DNA of 64,000 bases from Avena insularis. Taxonomy: Eukaryota; Streptophyta; Magnoliopsida; Poales; Poaceae. Location: assembly GCA_023614405.1 (NCBI GenBank), contig CM042684.1:467055650-467119649 (forward strand), given 5' to 3'. How positions within the stretch are numbered: the stretch's first letter is position 1; each line of letters opens with the position of its first letter. A model generated the notes under the pieces. The model was not told the origin of the DNA, made no database searches, and saw only the letters and a list, made by a program, of their open reading frames with translations. This document shows, piece by piece, positions 9,752 through 20,095 of the stretch. Position numbers and translations under genes: made by a program.

Positions 9752-11557
9752 CTGTGGCCTATGCTTTGTCATGCCATGCTTGATATTGTTTTAGCTTTAT
9801 GCTTAGCATTCTTTGTTGTAGCATGACTTGTTATAAACAATTGAGATTGCTTAATGTGCCTTGGATGAATCATGCGTTGTTTTAGCATATTAAAGCATAG
9901 TATAGTGGTATTCTCCTTTGATGCTTTATTTGGGTTGACTTGGCGCATGCTCACACCATGTTATGACTATCTCAAGTCACCATAAGCCTTTATGATCCTT
10001 TAGTTTACAACTTTTAGTATCACTTTATGCTTTGATCAATGATGTCTTGTCGCTCTGCATGATTATGGTCATTATTGCTCTCTTAGTTTGTCGCTCTCAG
10101 TCTTTTGCTAGCCTCCACAACCAAGTATGAGTTCCACTCATGCATCCAACTCCCTAAACCAAGTTATTCCAAAGAGTCCACCATACCTACCTACTAGCTT
10201 ATGCTATTCCAAGTATATTCATGCTTTTGTTTACCTTCTAAATTAAACTTGTTATGAGAAAACTAGTGATTAAAGCTCTCACGAACTTGATGGCACACTT
10301 TACTTTTCTTTCTCTTAATAAACTTGAACCATTGTGTCGTCTATGTTGTATATGCTTGCACTTATTTCTTGGGAATTAGCAGAACCATGCTTTCATGGGG
10401 AACGCTTTCAACATTGCACTTGGTACTTGTACCTAGTTGATATCATGCTCTTTTGTATATGGATGTCGTCGGTGTGAAATGAAAGGGGAGCTTGTAAGTC
10501 CATGGAGTTATGTATATGTGTTAGAGAAACGCTTGGGTTGCTGGTCTAATCCATGCTGACATGGTGGAAACCTGCAGCGTAACCATAATGAGCTGTCTAT
10601 GAAGCATTCTTCTTATAAAAAAAGAGTCCTATATTGAGAAAAAAAAAGAAAAAAAGAGATATTATGGAAAGAGGAAAGAGAGAAAAAAGCACCATATTCC
10701 CATGGTAAATAAGAAGATTGCTGAGATGCTCGTTGTCTGCTTGCCTTGTCATTTTGATATGGGGATTCTTCCGTATCATCGGGCAAGGGGTACCCCGTTG
10801 GCGGTTCTCTATGATACACATGTACTTACGATGACAAGAACTTACCGGTGACTAAACTTGAGTAGCATGAGGAGCAGCCCTCGTATACAAGGGACATGAG
10901 ATTTCTAACTTATACTTCGTCAAGCATGTACATCATAGTTTGTTCACTTTAACCTTAATCACTTCAAGATGCTTATGATAGGGGCAATAAGAGCTGAAAG
11001 CTATTAAGTACCATAATTTTTGGAAGCTCTTTATGAGACTTGAATCCCTACTTCCTTTTATGAAGGCCCTTCTTCCACTTATATTTTGAGTCTCCACCTT
11101 ATATCTTTATGCACTTACTTTGAGAGCATAGTGGCCATTCTTAGTTCTATGTGCATTGTCCCAAGACTAGTTGATTGATGCATAACTTGATATTGCTTGT
11201 TTTAAACTATTTGTATCTAGTCACTCTTATGAACTTTGAAGGTGTCCTATGCATTTATATTTGCTACTCTATGAGGGACAAGCTAAATACTATTATGCTA
11301 TGTTTTCTTTATGTGAAACAAACAAACGTCTTGCAAAGCATTGTTATTCATGAATCTTTTGTTTGTGCCTTTTCATGTTGCATCATAGTTTCTTTGTCTT
11401 ATTGCTAGAACTTTGTCTTTCATGTTATGATTGAAGTACTATGATCCCAGCTTTGAATGTTTTACAAAATACTTTGATCAAGTTTATGATGGTGCATGTC
11501 ACCTCAAAAATTATTCTTTCTTTTTATCACTTACCTACTCGAGGACGAGCAGGAGTT

Positions 11558-11570
11558 AAGCTTGGGGATG
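11558..11570 (+). other. Polypurine tract of element A
   Basis: AAGCTTGGGGATG ends one base before the 3' LTR at 11572, the expected position for the plus-strand primer. The same motif precedes the 3' LTRs of M1 and M2. Confidence 0.75.
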
Positions 11571-11571
11571 T

Positions 11572-12950
11572 TGATACTTTGCAAATGTATCTATAATTTT
11601 TTATGTTCCATGCTTGGTTTTATCTACTTTCTTGTGTTTTGTCCACACTTTGGAGTACTTTTCATATGATTTCTTGCACTAACCTATTAACAAGAGCGAC
11701 AAAGTACTGCTTTTCTCGCTTTTTGGTTCCGTGAAAGTCGAAAATGAATATTCTCGAATTGACGGACAAAAGCCAAAAACCCTATTTCACCGTAAGACTC
11801 TGGAGCCGAATATGAGAGACGGAGAGGTTGGGGCCCAGCCACCACCTGGCGCCAAGACGGGCTGGCTGCCGAGGTGGTCTGGCCGCCCAGCCTCGGTCTC
11901 CCTCTTCGCCTATAAGTTGCCTTCGACCTAAAAACTCAGGAGGGTCGACGTTTTCCGGAAGGAGTTCGCTCACGCCACAACCAGATTCCAAAACAGCACC
12001 GAAACTCCGTTCGGCACCTATGGACGGGGAATTGGAGGAGATCATCACCATCGCTTCTCCATCGACCATCCATGTTTCCCCCATCTATGAGTGAGTAATC
12101 CCCCGCTGTAGGCTATGGGGATGGTAGGGATTGGATGAGATCATTCATGTAATGGCATCAGATTGTTAGAGCGTGGTGCCTAGTATCTTTTATTAGTGCT
12201 TTATGACTTTGTTGCGACTTGTTGTGCTTAATGCTTGTCACTAGGGCCTGAGTGCCATGATTTCAGATCTGAACTTATTATTGATTCATTATGATAGTAT
12301 TGTTCTTGGTCTTATCTACAAGTTGTATACACACGTTGTTGTCCGGAACCTATGGCCCCAAAGTGACAGAAATCGGGATAACCGGAAGGGAAAGGCTTTG
12401 ATATGAGGATCACATGTGTTCATGGAGTGTTAATGCTTTGCTCCGGTGCTCTATTAAAAGGAGCACCTTAATTTCCAGTAGTTCCCTAGAGGCCCCGCTG
12501 CAAAGCGGGTCGGGACAAAAGATGTTGTGCAAGTTCTCATTGCAAGCACGTATGACTATATATGGAACACATGCCTAGGATTGTCTAGTACTTGGATGCT
12601 TTATCTTATTTATCTGCAATTGCCCTATGCTCTGATTGCTATGTGAATTGTCTTGTCCATGCAACGCCCGTCCATCCATCCCTATGCCTACCGCACCCGA
12701 ATCCCACCGTTTACTGCTTTTGTTACTATTGTCCTTGCTTTACTACTGCTGCTACTTTGCTATTCCTACTACAAAACTATTGCTACTGATAAACTGCTGT
12801 GAGCAAGATTGTTTCCAGGTGCAGCTGAAATGACAACTTAGTTGTTAAGGCTTATAAATATTCTTTGGCTCCCCTTGTGTCGAATCAATAAATTGGGTTT
12901 CACTTCCCTCGAAAATACTTCGATACACCCCCTATACTTGTGGGTCATCA
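11572..12950 (+). repeat. Element A 3' LTR
   Basis: The 1379-bp LTR starts TGATACTTTGCAAATG and ends GGGTCATCA, followed by the TTATG duplication. The changeover from M-like to C-like sequence near 11778 is in the same place as in the 5' LTR (near 4700), so it was already present when the element integrated. Confidence 0.9.
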
Positions 12951-12955
12951 TTATG

Positions 12956-13930
12956 ATGTGCAGGATATGCAAGAAGGATACATATGGACTCAAGGCGAGA
13001 CACGGGAGCATAAGTCTCTCCATAATCAATGCCTTTAACTTGAGAGAACCCTCGTGCTACCAATCTAGCCTTGTTCCTCACAACAATACCATGTTCATCT
13101 TGCTTGTTCTTGAATATCCATTTAGTGCCAATAACATTGCGGCAGTCCTTGGGCTTTTCTACTAACTTCCATACTTTGTTTCTCTCGAAGTTGTTGAGCT
13201 CCTTGTGCATTGCTTCTAGCCAATCCGAATCTTCAAGAGCTTCCCACACTTTCTTTGGCTCCACCATGGATATATGAGCTTGATGCTCACCAAAATGCTT
13301 CAATTGAGATCGAGTAGACATACCACTCCTTAGATCACCAAGAAGATTCTCAAGAGTGTGGTGTCTTGTTTCCAACATTCTGTCCATTCTAGCTTTGCGA
13401 CGAGTTTTGATCTCCTTATTGTTTCTTGTGGGGATCTCTTCATCATTTTGGTCCTTGTCTTAACCATCAATTCGACCTTGATCAACAGTGGATTCACTTT
13501 CATCAACATGAGGTACAGGTTGATCTTGCTCTTGGTCAGGAAAACTACTTGAAAGGCGTTGAGATGATCTTGTGGATGACTAAATAAATCTGCCTTGTGC
13601 AACTGTATGTGCAGAGCTGGACAATCCGATCAATGGAGAGACTGGATATTCTAGCCTGGAACTTTTTGCCTGATCAACTTGGTGAGGGTTCTCAGCTTGT
13701 CTTTGGCTTGGGTCCTCATTTCCCTCAATAATGGGAGCTTGTTGAAGTTGTGAAGATGGGGGCTCCACTTGAGTAGAGCATAGTTCTTCTCGATCTGCCA
13801 CAAGGGGTTCCTCAACGGGGTGGATGAATCACGCACCCATTCTTCTTATGGCATCTTGAGGTATTTCATCATCTACATCACAAACATCAACATGCCCTGC
13901 TTGGGGGCCATCATATTCTTCGAAAACCAC
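12956..13930 (-). pseudogene. Sirevirus pol: linker and RT N-terminal third
   Basis: From high to low coordinates the minus strand encodes a hydrophilic linker rich in Q, E, S and P (about 13580-13930). The copia RT start follows: [20 protein letters not shown], then [33 protein letters not shown] and [12 protein letters not shown]. The reading shifts frame around 13380-13400 and 13580. The last residues of the open frame below 12956 come from the LTR of element A and are not part of the gene. The rest of RT is at 3824-4484. Confidence 0.88.
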
Positions 13931-14303
13931 ACTACAAGATTCTATGATAATTCTGGAGAGTCATAGATTATATAAGTGTGGGAATTGAGACCATAGCCAA
14001 CAAAAATACCCTCTAAAGCTTTGGAATCAAATTTGTACAAATTAACACCTTTTATGAGATAGAAACACTTACAACCAAACACCCGGAAGTATGAAATGTT
14101 GGGCTTGTTACCGGTAAGTATTTCATATGGCATCTTAACCAACTCTTTGCGGAGTTAGAGCCGGTTTGATGCATGGCATGTGGTGGAAATTGCCTCCGAC
14201 CAAAAATTGTATGGAGACTTAAACTCCACTAACATGGACCTTGCCATATCCATTAATGTTCGGTTCTTCCTCTCAGCTACACCATTTTGTTGAGGGGTAT
14301 ATG
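13931..14303 (-). pseudogene. Sirevirus pol: integrase, C-terminal part
   Basis: Reading from 14298 down, the sequence encodes PQQNGVAERKNRTLMDMARS, which includes the catalytic glutamate region of copia integrase. It is followed by PYNFWSEAISTTCHASNRL, then MPYEILTGNKPNISYFRVFG and KFDSKALEGIFVGYG. The two parts are in different frames. The N-terminal half is at 15037-15430, and the break is the solo LTR with its GTATA duplication. Confidence 0.85.
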
Positions 14304-15036
14304 TCGTTGTATTGGAAACGGCAGTACCTGAGGAGGTTAGATAGAGGTGTGGGGACTAGCAGGGAAGCTATCGACGGCATCCGCATGCGAGATTGGATAC
14401 AAGCGAGCATAGCGGGACGCAAGAAGTACCCAGGTTTGGGGCCCTCGTGGTGAGGTAAAGCCCCTACTCCTACCTGATCTGTCTATGTGGGATATACGAA
14501 CTACAAGTGCTTCTTGAGCTGTATTCTTTAGCTACTGCCTTAAATGCACTGAGACCAACCCTTTCTACTGAGGCCTTGCCTCTCCTTATATAGGTAGAGA
14601 GGCAAAGGTCTCACTGGCTAGTCCGACTGGCGAGCCCCACAGGCGGGTCCTAGCCGACTAGTCATCTACAGTATCCAGCATGGCTTGTCTTATCGGTGTA
14701 CGAGCGGTATGGCTGTCATAGGTACAGTGGACACCGTGCGAGCCCGTCATTAGCACAGGCCACTGTTCCAGCGTCACCCACGCAAAGTCTTCAGTATGGG
14801 CGGGTGGTTGCCCGTCTTGTCATCGTACAGGGCGTATCGTGCACTGATACGCACGTTGTCCTGTCTCTCTGATTGGGTCCGGCTACGTCGTCGTATCTGG
14901 CTGTCTTTTGCTGATCCGGCTACTGGGTGATAGCCGGCCCGTCCTGTCCTATCCGGCTGCATCTAGTCAGCCGGACGCGATCCGACTGTCCTGTTTCTTA
15001 TTCGGATGGGGTACCCGGGGATCATCCCCTTGACAG
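14304..15036 (-). mobile_element. Solo LTR, gypsy type
   Basis: A 733-bp LTR reads on the minus strand from TGTCAAGGGGATGATCCCCG to CAATACAACGACA, with TGTC/GACA ends. It is flanked by a perfect GTATA duplication (14299-14303 and 15037-15041). On the minus strand a TATA motif (CCTATATAAGG) lies at about 14595-14605. It interrupts the Sirevirus integrase between its second aspartate region and the glutamate region. The family is not certain; the strand call rests on the TATA direction. Confidence 0.88.
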
Positions 15037-15430
15037 TATATGTAGCGGAATATTGATGTTGTATCCCCTCATCACTAAGAAAACCATTTAATGTGTAGTT
15101 CTTGAACTTGGTGTCGTTGTCACTTCTTATTGTTAGCACGGGAACATTGTATTGATGTTGAACCATGTTGACAAAGTCGATGAAGTATTGTTGGGTCACA
15201 CTCTTCAACTTAAAGAAATATATCCATGAATATCTTGAGTAGTCATCAACAATCACCAAGCAATATTTCTTCCCACCAAGGCTAGCATGAGATGGAGGAC
15301 CAAAGAGATCCACATGAAGGAGCTCCAAGATTCTCTTCGAATTTATAATGTTATTTGGCTTGTGGGGAGAATCATGCATTTTTTCCTTCAACACAAGCCC
15401 TGCAAACATGACCTTTGGAAAAACAAACAT
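15037..15430 (-). pseudogene. Sirevirus pol: integrase, N-terminal part
   Basis: The frame reads ILELLHVDLFGPPSHASLGG, YCLVIVDDYSRYSWIYFFK and VLTIRSDNDTKFKN. These carry the first two catalytic aspartates of the DDE core; the second block is usually RSDNGTEF, here changed to RSDNDTKF. Below 15037 the open frame runs into the solo LTR and the residues there are artefacts of the junction. Confidence 0.88.
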
Positions 15431-15936
15431 TTTCCGTTAGTCCCATAATATGGCCACCCTTGTGGAGGCTTTGCAAAGTTCTCATATTGACATGGGTTAG
15501 TCGGCGATGCCATAACCACCCACATCGGCCTTTCAGAATAAGCACATCGCACTTGTAGTGGGTTTCCCCGAAAAGTCCACCACATATAATTCATTTTCGA
15601 CGTACCCAACGAAAGCGACCTTTAGAGTCTTGCTCCACAAGAGAACCACAATATCATTATCAATAAAGACGGCAAAACCCATCTTGCCAAGGGCACAGAC
15701 TGAAAATAAATTATATCCAAGAGTCTGACGTCCATGAGAGTAACATCGTGTGCAACCACATTTTTGCCAAGACCCATTACCTGAGATTTAGAATTGTCAG
15801 CTTATGTGACGATTATATGATCTTGATTTTCCCTTATCTCTGTTATTATTGCCTTGCTTTCGGTGATATGACTTGTGCAACCACTATCAAGCACCCACTT
15901 TGACACGTCGGAAGTATAGTTCTACAAAAGATCAAG
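15431..15936 (-). pseudogene. Sirevirus pol: protease region, degraded
   Basis: At about 15862-15906 the minus strand encodes SKWVLDSGCTSHIT, the copia aspartic protease active-site block (DSG). The surrounding frame has several stops and shifts, including one immediately after gag. Remnants of the gag-pre-integrase stretch follow towards 15431. Confidence 0.75.
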
Positions 15937-18040
15937 CTAGTTTTTAGGTACCCATTTTTCAATGGGTCCTATTTTGTTAATGATAAGGGTCTCTGGAACC
16001 CAAATAGACCAAGCAATATAACCATCAAATGGACCAACATATTGTGCATAAACATCACCATAAGAATTACGCATTAAGACATAGTGAGGGTTAGCACTTC
16101 CTGCAAAGTCATCTTGTGACATAGTTTTGCCGCTTGGGGTATTACTACCCATAATGGTCTTGTCTTTTGCTTCTGCAGACTTGGCCTTCTTCTTCTTGTT
16201 GTTCTTCTTCTTGGCTTTGGATACATAGCCAAGACCTCTTTTCTCATTATTTGATCTTTGCTTACTCAAAAATTCATCAAGGGACTTGTTACCTTTGGGG
16301 AAGGTGGCCTTTGCAAGCTCCCCCTTCAACCTAGCATTTTCTTCAAGAATGTTTGTACTACTAGAGGGAATGAAAATACTAGGTGAAGCAACATTAGTCA
16401 ATTGAGTTTGAAGTTGTTCACGAGACTTTGTGAGAGTCAAGAGTTCACTTTCCAAGACCTTGTGAGTCTTGGTATGCCTCTCAAAATCCTTGGCAAGTTT
16501 GTCATGAACAATACCAGACCCAATCTTGTCTTTTTTAACCTTTTTGTACTTAGCAATGGCATGGTCATATTCCTTAATGAGTTTAGCAATAATTCAATCA
16601 TTTGCCTCATCAAGGCCTTCAAGTTTTTCTTCAAGAGACACCCTAGTCTCCTGTTCTTCTTCTAGAGCATTAGTTAGAGCATCCATCTCAAGTAGATGCT
16701 CTCTCCCAAGTTTGCATCTCTCATCAATGAGCTCTTGTGTGTGAGCAAGTTGGTTCAAGAGATTTACAAAATGCTTCTTGTGCTCCCCTCGCAAGTTAGT
16801 CATATAAGCATCAAAAGCAACTAATTCCTCCTTCACCTCAAGAGTTATATCATCAGTCAAATCATCATTGATAATAGAGGTGGTGAGAGGAGATGATGAT
16901 ACATTCGATGCTCTTGCCATAAGGCAAGTGGTGTTCTTGTTGGAGATGTTCTCATTTGGGGAATCGAAGAGGGAGAAGGTGGATGTAGAGGTAGTGGCAA
17001 TGGCAGCCACACCATTCGTTGTTTCTTCTTCTTCCTCCTCCTCTTCATCATCGTAAGAGAACTCTTCATGTGCTATCAATGCAATGCCATCATACTTATT
17101 GTTGGTGGCATTCTTCTTGTAGAAAGGCTCCTTGAAAGGGGCCTTTGGATTTTTCTTCAATATGAGTGCACCACCATTATCTTATATCTTCTCATATGGA
17201 CATCCGGCAACAAAATGATAGCGGTCACCACAGTTGAAGCAAGTTCTCAATCTTGTAGCATTTTTTCTACCACTTGGGTTGCTTCTTCGTTGCATCTCCA
17301 TCTTGGCCTTGGCGGGATCTTTCCAAAAGTTTATCGCATAGAAGGCCATATTTTCACCATGAGCAACCTTGACATCTTCGGGGTGGCTCATAGAGAGTGC
17401 ATCATCACTTCCTTCTTCTTCTTCTTCATACTCCACAACCTTGGCCTTTTAAGGCAAGATTAACACCACTGCTCATTCCAATGGCTCGAGCCGGGGCGTC
17501 TTTGGCATTCTTGGCATAAACCTTGAAGGTAGACATCTCTTGCATCACTTCATTGGAGGTCATGAGATGGTAGTTGTGTCTTCCTTGGAGACTCTTCAAG
17601 TCGGTGGGCTCGAAGGGCATGAGAGCACTCACATACTTCCTCTTTATCCAAGCATCATCAATATGTGAGGCACCAACATTTCTGAAGGCGGTGAAAGTGG
17701 ATTTCAGTCTACGATACATGTCTTCATGATCATCTCCATCCTTCATATAGAAGCCTTCGGCTTTATTGCTCAAAGCATCATATCTATTTCTTCTCATGCT
17801 CTCATTCCCAACAAACAAATCAGTGAGAGCATCCCAAGATTTCTTGGTGGTATTAAAGTGCTCAATGTGGGGAATGTCCTTTGGCCCCACCCCAAGTTGA
17901 ATCATGTGCAATGAGGTGGCATTGAGTTGACTATTGACCACTTCCCTTTTTGTCAAGTTGGTTGGATCCTCAATTTTGAGTCCTTCTTCAATAATGTTGC
18001 ACAAGTCAATGCAAGAGCTACACACATGAGATTTCATCAA
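15937..18040 (-). pseudogene. Sirevirus gag with zinc knuckle and coiled coil
   Basis: The product starts near 18040 (MMKSHVCSSCIDLCNIIEEG). Its nucleocapsid zinc knuckle is CFNCGDRYHFVAGC (CX2CX4HX4C). An acidic, glutamate-rich stretch and a long heptad-like region (NALEEEQETRVSLEEKLEGL and onwards) follow, then a lysine-rich tail (KKKNNKKKKAK). A long gag with a coiled coil after the zinc knuckle is typical of Sireviruses. Damage is limited: a one-base frameshift near 17445 and in-frame stops at 17182-17184 and 16594-16596. The stop at 15937 separates gag from pol. Confidence 0.88.
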
Positions 18041-18494
18041 AACTTGCCATTGAGCAAAAGAATGTGCAGCTAACTTGGGTGGGTCACCTCTATTATTTAT
18101 ATGGGGATGAGGGATTGGAGGATTGGGAGAGTACCATCCGAGAACCGCATGGTGCTCTTACTTCCCATCACCCTTTTTGGTGGTGGAATTAGTGGAATTA
18201 TGTTCACCCCCACTAATTCACCCATAGGCTTAGCCAGAGCATTTGCCTTAGGGTTAGGAGGTGTTTCCTCTTGAGAGGGAGGTGGTGTGGCTGACTTTTC
18301 CTTAACAAGTTGCTCAACTAGTTGACACAATTGTTAGATTTCATTGCCCAAGGTAGAGCTCCAGCTTGTTTCCAACTTCTTGAAATCTACCATGGTCACC
18401 TAAGTGCTAGCCTCACCCTCCCACCTTCATCTGGGTTGCCCATATTCTCTTAGGCGGTTAAGCCCGAATAAAGAGCCGAGGATTTGATACCAAT
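18041..18494 (-). other. Sirevirus 5' untranslated leader with primer binding site
   Basis: Between the 5' LTR and the first gag methionine lies a leader containing a partly open proline-rich frame (18097-18330), probably the degraded gag N-terminus. The primer site is 18480-18493, reading TTGGTATCAAATCC on the minus strand. It is close to the initiator tRNA-Met site used by copia elements, with changes in its 3' part. Confidence 0.65.
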
Positions 18495-19779
18495 TGAAAG
18501 GATCATATGGGCACCTAGGGGGGGTGAATATGTGCTACTTCAAATTTTACTCTTTTTCAAATTAGGGTTTGACACAAAAGGTAAATTCTCTAAATATGCA
18601 ACTAAGGTGAAACCTATATATCACACTAGCTCAACTAACTAATCAAGAGCAAGATATAAGTAAGGTGCGGTAAAGGATAGGAGTAACCAAAATGAAGAAC
18701 GCGGAGACACAAGGATTATTTCCCATAGTTCCTTCCTTTAGAGGGGAAGTACGTCTGTGTTTGGAGAGGGATGGTATCAAACCACCAACGCCACGAGAGG
18801 CCTCCCTTGTTCTCCGGTGAACCTCACCCCAAAGGGACCGATTCACGCTTCCACTATACCGGCAACCTTCAAGGTGGTAGCCGGCACCCTTACAAGAAGT
18901 TTGAGGAACACATCCACAACTTAATTGGAGGCTCCCGAATCCAAGCAAGCTGTCACAACAATCAAGGAAAAGCTTGTAAGAACCAAAACAAGGCCTAGGG
19001 TTTCCAATGAAACCCTAGAGCAAAGGGCCCTCAAGTGAATGAGGGGGAAATGAAGATCTCTCTTGGTGAAGCTATAGATCAAGGCCTCCTCCTACGATTT
19101 CCCAAAGATCAGCGACTTTGGGTGGTTGGATGAAGAGATCTTGGAGTTTTGGTGGCTCTAATGGTGGTGCTTTTCTTTTCTGGAATGAGCAGCTGGAGGT
19201 AGAAGATGAGGTCCTCTATTTATAGCATCCACTGCTGCTGACCGTTTTCTGCCCATTGGAGAACTTCCACACCGAAGATTCTGGACTGCAGATCGGAGAC
19301 TCCGGCCTAGGCCGGAAATTTTGGCCCATCTCCGGTCTATCTCCGAACCACCTAATAGATTGTCCTGGGCCTGGTCTTGTCGCTCACTCCGGGGACTTGG
19401 CAGGAACTCCGGTCCGGGGACACCGGAGACTCCGGTGTTTTCACACAAGAAACTCCGGTCAAAGACACCACACTGAAGATTTCGGCCAACATCCGATCTG
19501 TCTCCGGACCACTGATCTAAGCGTCCCTGGGCTTCAACTTAGATCCACTGCGGAGACATGTGGGGAAACTCCGGACCACACCGGAGATTCCGGTATCTGC
19601 ACATTGGAGACTCCGGTCTGAAAACTTCAGAAAACCACTATTTCTTTCAGGAGCTTTTCCACTATGCCATGGACTTATCTCTTTTCAGTATAATCACCTG
19701 GCAACACTAGCATACTGTTAAATGATCCTTTTGTTGTTAACGAATACCAAAATAGATTAAGACAATAAATGTCCTTTCA
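18495..19779 (-). repeat. Sirevirus 5' LTR
   Basis: This 1285-bp LTR reads on the minus strand from TGAAAGGACATTTATTG to ATCCTTTCA. Its terminal inverted repeat TGAAAGGA/TCCTTTCA is 8 bp. Copies of the CCGGAGACTCCGG palindrome crowd about 19270-19620. A TATA box lies at 19217-19224. The bases just outside (GGTAG, 19780-19784) would be one target duplication; its partner is not in the window. Confidence 0.85.
19217..19224 (-). promoter_or_regulatory. TATA box of Sirevirus LTR
   Basis: The minus strand reads GCTATAAATAGAGGACC, just downstream (in LTR direction) of the palindrome cluster, which would then sit in U3 as an upstream promoter element. Confidence 0.6.
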
Positions 19780-19974
19780 GGTAGTATATGCATCAACGTG
19801 TACAATATGTAGTAGCATAAAATATTATATGAAAAAGCTTGTTTGAAATGAAAAATAATTGAATGAAAAAACAAAATTAAAAGGAATTGAATGGTAAACA
19901 CAAAATGAAAAAGAATTGAATGGAAAACACAAAATAATTCTCCAGCCCAGCGCTCGATCGCAGCCGCGTGGATG
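19780..19974. other. AT-rich spacer with a short direct repeat
   Basis: No gene is visible. A run of about 28 bases built on AATTGAATGG and AAACACAAAAT occurs twice in tandem (about 19879-19935). It lies between the Sirevirus LTR and a CACTA end. Confidence 0.5.
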
Positions 19975-20095
19975 CCTTTAGTCCCGATTGGTGTTACCGG
20001 TTTGTGGCCAACCGAGACTAAAGGACCGGACCAGTTGGATAACCGGGACTAGAGCTCGTTCCCAACCGGTATTAGAGGCCCTTTTTCTACTAGTG
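19975..20095. mobile_element. CACTA transposon terminal remnant
   Basis: The right end reads GGCCCTTTTTCTACTAGTG, the inverse of a common CACTA terminus (CACTAGTAGAAAAAGGGCC). Before it are inverted copies of CCTTTAGTCCCGATTGG and CCGAGACTAAAGG, subterminal repeats seen in grass CACTA elements. The other end is missing, so this is a fragment. Confidence 0.7.

Larger units (their letters stand above)
8862..11557 (+). other. Element A 3' non-coding region
   Basis: This 2.7-kb AT-rich stretch has close copies in M1 (36150-38797, minus) and M2 (40870-41340 plus 45007-47222, minus). It contains one frame that stays open in two copies (9377-9751), a hairpin at 9482-9502 and a mixed A/G-rich segment at about 10611-10690. 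I see no enzyme-like coding. Confidence 0.8.
4485..12950 (+). mobile_element. Athila-lineage LTR retrotransposon A (gag-pro only, mosaic)
   Basis: An 8466-bp element with two LTRs (4485-5898 and 11572-12950) is flanked by a perfect TTATG duplication (4480-4484 and 12951-12955). It has a tRNA-Asp primer site and a gag-protease reading frame with many breaks, then a long 3' non-coding region and a polypurine tract. No RT, RNase H or integrase is present. The LTR style and PBS place it in the Ty3/gypsy Athila lineage near the Triticeae families Sabrina, WHAM and Fatima; I cannot choose among these by eye. It is a mosaic: LTR centre, PBS and gag-pro resemble element C, while outer U3 and 3' region resemble M1/M2. 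Confidence 0.9.

Noticed and set aside
12932..12955. Residues DDPQV at the end of the Sirevirus RT frame
   Set aside because: They lie in the LTR of element A, not in the pol gene.
14963..15041. C-terminal residues of the integrase frame continuing into GYPIRIRNR
   Set aside because: They are translated from the inserted solo LTR, beyond the GTATA duplication.
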